This document shows positions 61,124 to 64,000 of a DNA stretch of 64,000 nt, piece by piece. The notes under the pieces were generated by a model, which did no database searches, was not told where the DNA came from, and was given only the letters and a program-made list of their open reading frames with translations. Positions within the stretch are counted from its first letter, which is position 1, and each line of letters opens with the position of its first letter. Position numbers and translations under genes: made by a program. Source of the DNA: Bacilli bacterium (GTDB taxonomy: Bacteria > Bacillota_I > Bacilli_A > RFN20 > CAG-826); NCBI GenBank assembly GCA_035326105.1, contig DAOKYO010000002.1, positions 496,001 to 560,000 of the forward strand. The letters run 5' to 3'.

Positions 61124-61813
61124 TTACTTTAATAGATGAGACAAAATGTCGATTTCTTCTCCACTGAGGCCAATATAATCCAAATATTCGCTCACCAGTC
61201 CGTATCGGCCTCTAAACTCATTCCAAAATTTACTGAGAAAATCGGCTTTGGGAAAAAGGCAGGCGCGGGGAAAATCGGGATGGCGGTCTAGCGTTAGGCT
61301 CATCATGGCCCGTAGATAAGGAATCGATAGTAAGTAATCGGCATTGATGTCATCGTGGGTAACTCCTGCTAAAGCGAGCAAAAGGGCCGTAAATACACCC
61401 GTCCGATCTTTGCCGGCCGTACAGTGAATGAGAATAGGCTTTTCGGCATGGGCAATCGTAGAAAAAATTGCACGGGCCGATACCGGCTCTTCCACCATTT
61501 CCATGTAACTCGCAAGCATATCATCTTCGTCAACCGGCACGCGCCCCCCGCCATTAACCGGTAAATGATACGCGGTGATTTTTTTGCTGGCTTGAGTTAG
61601 ATCGGGTAATTCATTGTGCTCTTTATCGCCCCGTAAATCGATAATCGTTTTAATACCGATATCTTCAATTTTCTTAACGTCTTCTTTTGTTGCATAACTG
61701 AGTGATCCTGAGCGAAATAAAACTCCGTATTTTGTACGTTTTCCATTTAATAAAGGATATCCCCCGATATCCCGAAAATTATAAACTGATTCTAATAAAT
61801 AACGTTCTGGCAT
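61124..61813 (-). CDS. Tyrosine-protein-phosphatase-like protein
   Basis: 229 residues of the Y_phosphatase3 / atypical dual-specificity phosphatase family. The P-loop HCTAGKDRTG holds the catalytic Cys131 and Arg137. The N-terminal NFRDIGGYPLLNGK and LFRSGSL motifs are typical of this bacterial group (LipA/TbpA-like), as is IIDLRGDKEH. Known members dephosphorylate phosphotyrosine or phosphoinositides; the target here is unknown. No signal peptide. GTGAGG precedes the ATG. It is a single gene between a lipoprotein gene and tRNA-Val. Confidence 0.92.
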   Translation of the reverse strand: MPERYLLESVYNFRDIGGYPLLNGKRTKYGVLFRSGSLSYATKEDVKKIEDIGIKTIIDLRGDKEHNELPDLTQASKKITAYHLPVNGGGRVPVDEDDMLASYMEMVEEPVSARAIFSTIAHAEKPILIHCTAGKDRTGVFTALLLALAGVTHDDINADYLLSIPYLRAMMSLTLDRHPDFPRACLFPKADFLSKFWNEFRGRYGLVSEYLDYIGLSGEEIDILSHLLK

Positions 61814-61912
61814 ACATTAACCTCACATGCTGATTTTAGCAAAAAACAACTTGGCTTGCATTGTCATTAGTGAATAATTACATTTATTTGACAAAAGATT
61901 GCATTACCGACT

Positions 61913-61938
61913 AAAAAAGGAAGGTCGGGTGACCTTCC
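61913..61938 (-). terminator. Terminator after tRNA-Val
   Basis: GGAAGGTC/GACCTTCC perfect eight-base stem with loop ACCC and TTTTTT on the minus strand. Confidence 0.8.
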
Positions 61939-61998
61939 TAATTATTTAATCACTAAGAAATCGATTATCAACCGCTAAATTAGTGAACAAGACTTCAA

Positions 61999-62074
61999 TG
62001 GTGGGTACTGAGGGGATCGAACCCCCGACCTTCTGTACGTCAAACAGATGCTCTCCCAGCTGAGCTAAATACCC
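61999..62074 (-). tRNA. tRNA-Val (anticodon GAC)
   Basis: Acceptor GGGTATT pairs with AGTACCC (one GU pair). The anticodon stem is TCTGT/ACAGA around loop TTGACGT, the T arm is GGGGTTCGATCCCC, and CCA is encoded. Confidence 0.95.
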
Positions 62075-62097
62075 ATTGCAACTGGCTTGCGTTAGTA

Positions 62098-62126
62098 ATT
62101 ATATATATTAATATAGCGCATTGCAA
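62098..62126 (-). promoter_or_regulatory. Promoter of tRNA-Val
   Basis: TTGCAA, 17-bp spacer and TATAAT on the minus strand, 24 bases before the tRNA. Confidence 0.7.
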
Positions 62127-62232
62127 GGATATTTTTGCCAAAGGGATAAAAAGTAAATCTAGGTTATTTAAATAAAGCAATTGAATAAAAATTCCAATGA
62201 TATTAATCAACGAAATTTAGAATTTAACTATT

Positions 62233-63162
62233 TTAAAGTTCGATTTTGGCTATCGTTTCCTTAAGCACCTGGCGACTTTCGGCAAGTTTCAAACTTTCTT
62301 CATCGTTCATCTTTGGCACTAGGTTCATAATTTTCCCATTTTTACCAACAACAGTCGGTACGGAATAATAGGCCGATCCCGTTTCATCCAGCGTGGAAAC
62401 CGACAATACTGAATTCTCATCGCGCAATATCGCTTCAACAATTCTTCTTACCGCTAGCGCAATCGCATAATTTGTGTATCCTTTTTTCTCAATAATCCGA
62501 TAAGCATACTCTCGAACCTGTTTTGAAATGCGCTCCTCCAAACTCGCAAGATTAATATTGTGTTCTTGGCAATAATCTGCCAACTTCATGCTGCCAATTA
62601 GGGCCGCTGACCAATTGGGAAATTCGCTATCTCCGTGTTCTCCGACAATATGGGCATGGACATTGCGGGCATCGAGATCAAATTCCTTAGCCAAAGCAAA
62701 GCGCAAACGCGATGAATCAAGAACCGTTCCGCTTCCAAGCACCCGGTTGGCTGGGAGCCCGCTCAATTTGTAGGCAACAAACGATAAAACATCGACCGGG
62801 TTAGAGACGACTAGTATAATTGCTTCCGGAGCATATTTAACCACTTGTGGAACAATAGATTTAAATATTGCCGCATTTTTATTGATTAAATCTAATCTTG
62901 TTTCACCCGGCTTTTGAGCGGCACCAGCCGTTATAATGACAATATCACTGTTAGTAAGATCAGGATAATCTCCTGCTTTCATATCAACTGATTTGACGAA
63001 GGCCGCTCCGTGGGAAATATCCATTATTTCTCCTTCGGCCTTTTCCTTATTCATATCAACAAGAACAATATCACTGGCTAGCCCTGAATCCATAATGGCA
63101 AAGGTGATGGCACTACCGACAAATCCCGCCCCAATGATGCTTACCTTATTTCCTTTTCGCAT
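62233..63162 (-). CDS. ldh: L-lactate dehydrogenase
   Basis: 309 residues of the lactate/malate dehydrogenase family. The NAD motif GAGFVGSAITFAIMDSG lies near residue 11, DLINKNA follows, and the catalytic region IVGEHGDSEFPNWSAA holds the proton-acceptor His. AQKPGETRLD, with Gln before Lys-Pro-Gly-Glu, indicates lactate rather than malate specificity. It regenerates NAD+ by reducing pyruvate to L-lactate in fermentation. AAGGAGGAAAT precedes the ATG. A TATAAT with a weak -35 (TAGTCA) lies about 50 bases upstream, and a small hairpin (63174-63193) sits in the leader. Confidence 0.96.
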   Translation of the reverse strand: MRKGNKVSIIGAGFVGSAITFAIMDSGLASDIVLVDMNKEKAEGEIMDISHGAAFVKSVDMKAGDYPDLTNSDIVIITAGAAQKPGETRLDLINKNAAIFKSIVPQVVKYAPEAIILVVSNPVDVLSFVAYKLSGLPANRVLGSGTVLDSSRLRFALAKEFDLDARNVHAHIVGEHGDSEFPNWSAALIGSMKLADYCQEHNINLASLEERISKQVREYAYRIIEKKGYTNYAIALAVRRIVEAILRDENSVLSVSTLDETGSAYYSVPTVVGKNGKIMNLVPKMNDEESLKLAESRQVLKETIAKIEL

Positions 63163-63264
63163 ATTTCCTCCTTATTCATTATTTATAATGAATACATTGT
63201 CATTATAGATGCGATAGTTAAATATGACTAACAATGTGCTTATGCCAAATATATTGACTAATAT

Positions 63265-63287
63265 AAAAAACCGCCCTTTTGGCGGTT
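63265..63287 (-). terminator. Terminator after tRNA-Thr
   Basis: AACCGCC/GGCGGTT stem with a five-base loop and six T residues on the minus strand. Confidence 0.85.
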
Positions 63288-63298
63288 CACAAGACTAA

Positions 63299-63374
63299 TG
63301 GTGCCGACTAGAGGAATTGAACCCCCAACCTACTGATTACGATTCAGTTGCTCTACCGATTGAGCTAAGTCGGC
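63299..63374 (-). tRNA. tRNA-Thr (anticodon CGT)
   Basis: Acceptor GCCGACT pairs with AGTCGGC. The anticodon stem is ACTGA/TCAGT around loop ATCGTAA, and CCA is encoded. It follows tRNA-Leu by six bases on one transcript. Confidence 0.95.
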
Positions 63375-63380
63375 ATGATA

Positions 63381-63466
63381 TGGTGCCTCCGGCCGGAGTC
63401 GAACCGGCATGGCTGTTAACCGATGGATTTTGAGTCCATTGCGTCTACCAATTTCACCACGGAGGC
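63381..63466 (-). tRNA. tRNA-Leu (anticodon CAA)
   Basis: 86 bases with a long variable arm (class II). Acceptor GCCTCCG pairs with CGGAGGC. The anticodon stem is ATGGA/TCCAT around loop CTCAAAA, the T arm is CCGGTTCGACTCCGG, and CCA is encoded. Confidence 0.95.
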
Positions 63467-63475
63467 AGCGGAATT

Positions 63476-63504
63476 ATTATATATAAAAAAAATCAATTAA
63501 ACAA
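63476..63504 (-). promoter_or_regulatory. Promoter of the tRNA-Leu/tRNA-Thr unit
   Basis: TTGTTT, 17-bp spacer and TATAAT on the minus strand, 10 bases before tRNA-Leu. Confidence 0.6.
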
Positions 63505-63566
63505 TTGAAAAAACATTCAATTACTCATTTGAGTGCTTATCAAAAGATTTTTTTGTGATTTTGCAT

Positions 63567-63896
63567 TTATTTATGCAAAGTTTCATCGAAAATTTTAATC
63601 ATTAATTCCCAAGGAATATTCTCACCAGTGCTTAATTTAAGCATTTTCTTGGGCGTCAATTTATAACCGCTTAATTCCTCTATGTGCTTTCTAATGCCAC
63701 TCGCTTCGATATTCACGTAGTTTGCAAAAGGAATCAGTCGAATAAAACAATCACCAAAGTAATAGGATGGTAGTCCCGCCCACATCTGTTCTTCCACCTG
63801 AGGCTCACACTTAAATATGAGTTTGCGAAGTTTCAAAAAAAGTTTTTGTGTATCCAATTCAAACTTGCTAAGTTTGTCTTCAATTTGATCAATCAT
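63567..63896 (-). CDS. DUF1801-family protein
   Basis: 109 residues, a small alpha/beta domain of the DUF1801 (YdhG-like) family. Typical parts are IFKCEPQVEEQMWAGLPSYY near residue 30, then FIRLIPFANYVNIEASG and the C-terminal GENIPWELMIKIFDE. The biochemical role of the family is not established. GGAAGG lies nine bases before the ATG. It stands alone, downstream in orientation of the window edge and upstream of the tRNA-Leu unit. Confidence 0.85.
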   Translation of the reverse strand: MIDQIEDKLSKFELDTQKLFLKLRKLIFKCEPQVEEQMWAGLPSYYFGDCFIRLIPFANYVNIEASGIRKHIEELSGYKLTPKKMLKLSTGENIPWELMIKIFDETLHK

Positions 63897-64000
63897 TTTA
63901 TTTTTCCTTCCCTTTGTAAGGTTAGTTGATTTGAACTATATTAGCAACGTTTTAGAACAAAATATACCTAAATTTAAGAAGCTAAATCCGTGATAAAATG

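Noticed and set aside
1..64000. Mycoplasma genetic code (UGA as Trp)
   Set aside because: UGA ends malQ, the Nudix gene, malL and pgpA exactly at overlapping starts of the next genes, and Trp is encoded by UGG.
1..64000. CRISPR array, transposase, integrase, phage or toxin-antitoxin genes
   Set aside because: No direct-repeat array and no protein with such motifs was seen on either strand.

Overview
The window is AT-rich DNA from a low-GC Bacillota (class Bacilli). I infer a lineage near the Erysipelotrichia, Mollicutes-related or uncultured gut/sediment Bacilli, not a classical Mycoplasma. The reasons are strong AGGAGG-type ribosome binding sites, many lipoprotein signal peptides, fermentative and oxygen-independent enzymes (L-lactate dehydrogenase, class III ribonucleotide reductase), and UGA used as a true stop in several gene pairs that overlap by ATGA or TGATG, which rules out the Mycoplasma code. 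Half of the eight tRNAs carry C at position 34, which does not fit a minimal genome. Species cannot be named from the sequence alone.

Layout. 1-5880: the 3' part of a giant repeat-built protein, probably on the surface. 5972-9464: an ABC-F ribosome-protection ATPase with a leader/hairpin control region, then a metalloid-type ArsR / permease / small-thioredoxin operon with two matching operators. 10071-10528: tRNA-Asn, tRNA-Glu and acyl carrier protein. 10610-15245: a compact eight-gene operon for a Tad/Flp-like type IV pilus or pseudopilus. 15366-26887: housekeeping genes (guanylate kinase, short-chain dehydrogenase, MATE exporter, two CNNM/CBS membrane proteins, NrdG, NrdD, a membrane protein with an uncharacterised C-terminal domain, CorA, a GyrI-like protein). 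27075-33740: GltX with a downstream tRNA-Glu, tRNA-Gly, an unknown lipoprotein/membrane cluster and purine nucleoside phosphorylase.

33862-54370 is dominated by an alpha-glucan utilisation region. It holds a cell-attached lipoprotein pullulanase, a starch-binding-type lipoprotein, a second pullulanase anchored by a C-terminal helix, a lipoprotein alpha-amylase, 4-alpha-glucanotransferase, a maltodextrin ABC importer (MalE, MalF, MalG and a separately encoded MalK with a large insertion), an oligo-1,6-glucosidase and a short PucR-type regulator. Starch or glycogen would be cut outside the cell by tethered enzymes, the maltodextrins imported, and the products hydrolysed inside. CcpA-type cre sequences lie at the promoters of the binding lipoprotein and of malE.

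The oligo-1,6-glucosidase sits at the end of a tightly packed run with pgpA, the c-di-AMP synthase cdaA, glmM and a Nudix gene (57629 down to 52077). The right end holds two tandem methyltransferases, a lipoprotein related to the one at 33862, a tyrosine phosphatase, lactate dehydrogenase, four tRNAs and a DUF1801 protein. I saw no CRISPR array, insertion sequence, prophage, rRNA or replication origin. The best candidates for under-described biology are the reduced Tad-like operon, the giant repeat protein and the ABC-F leader region.
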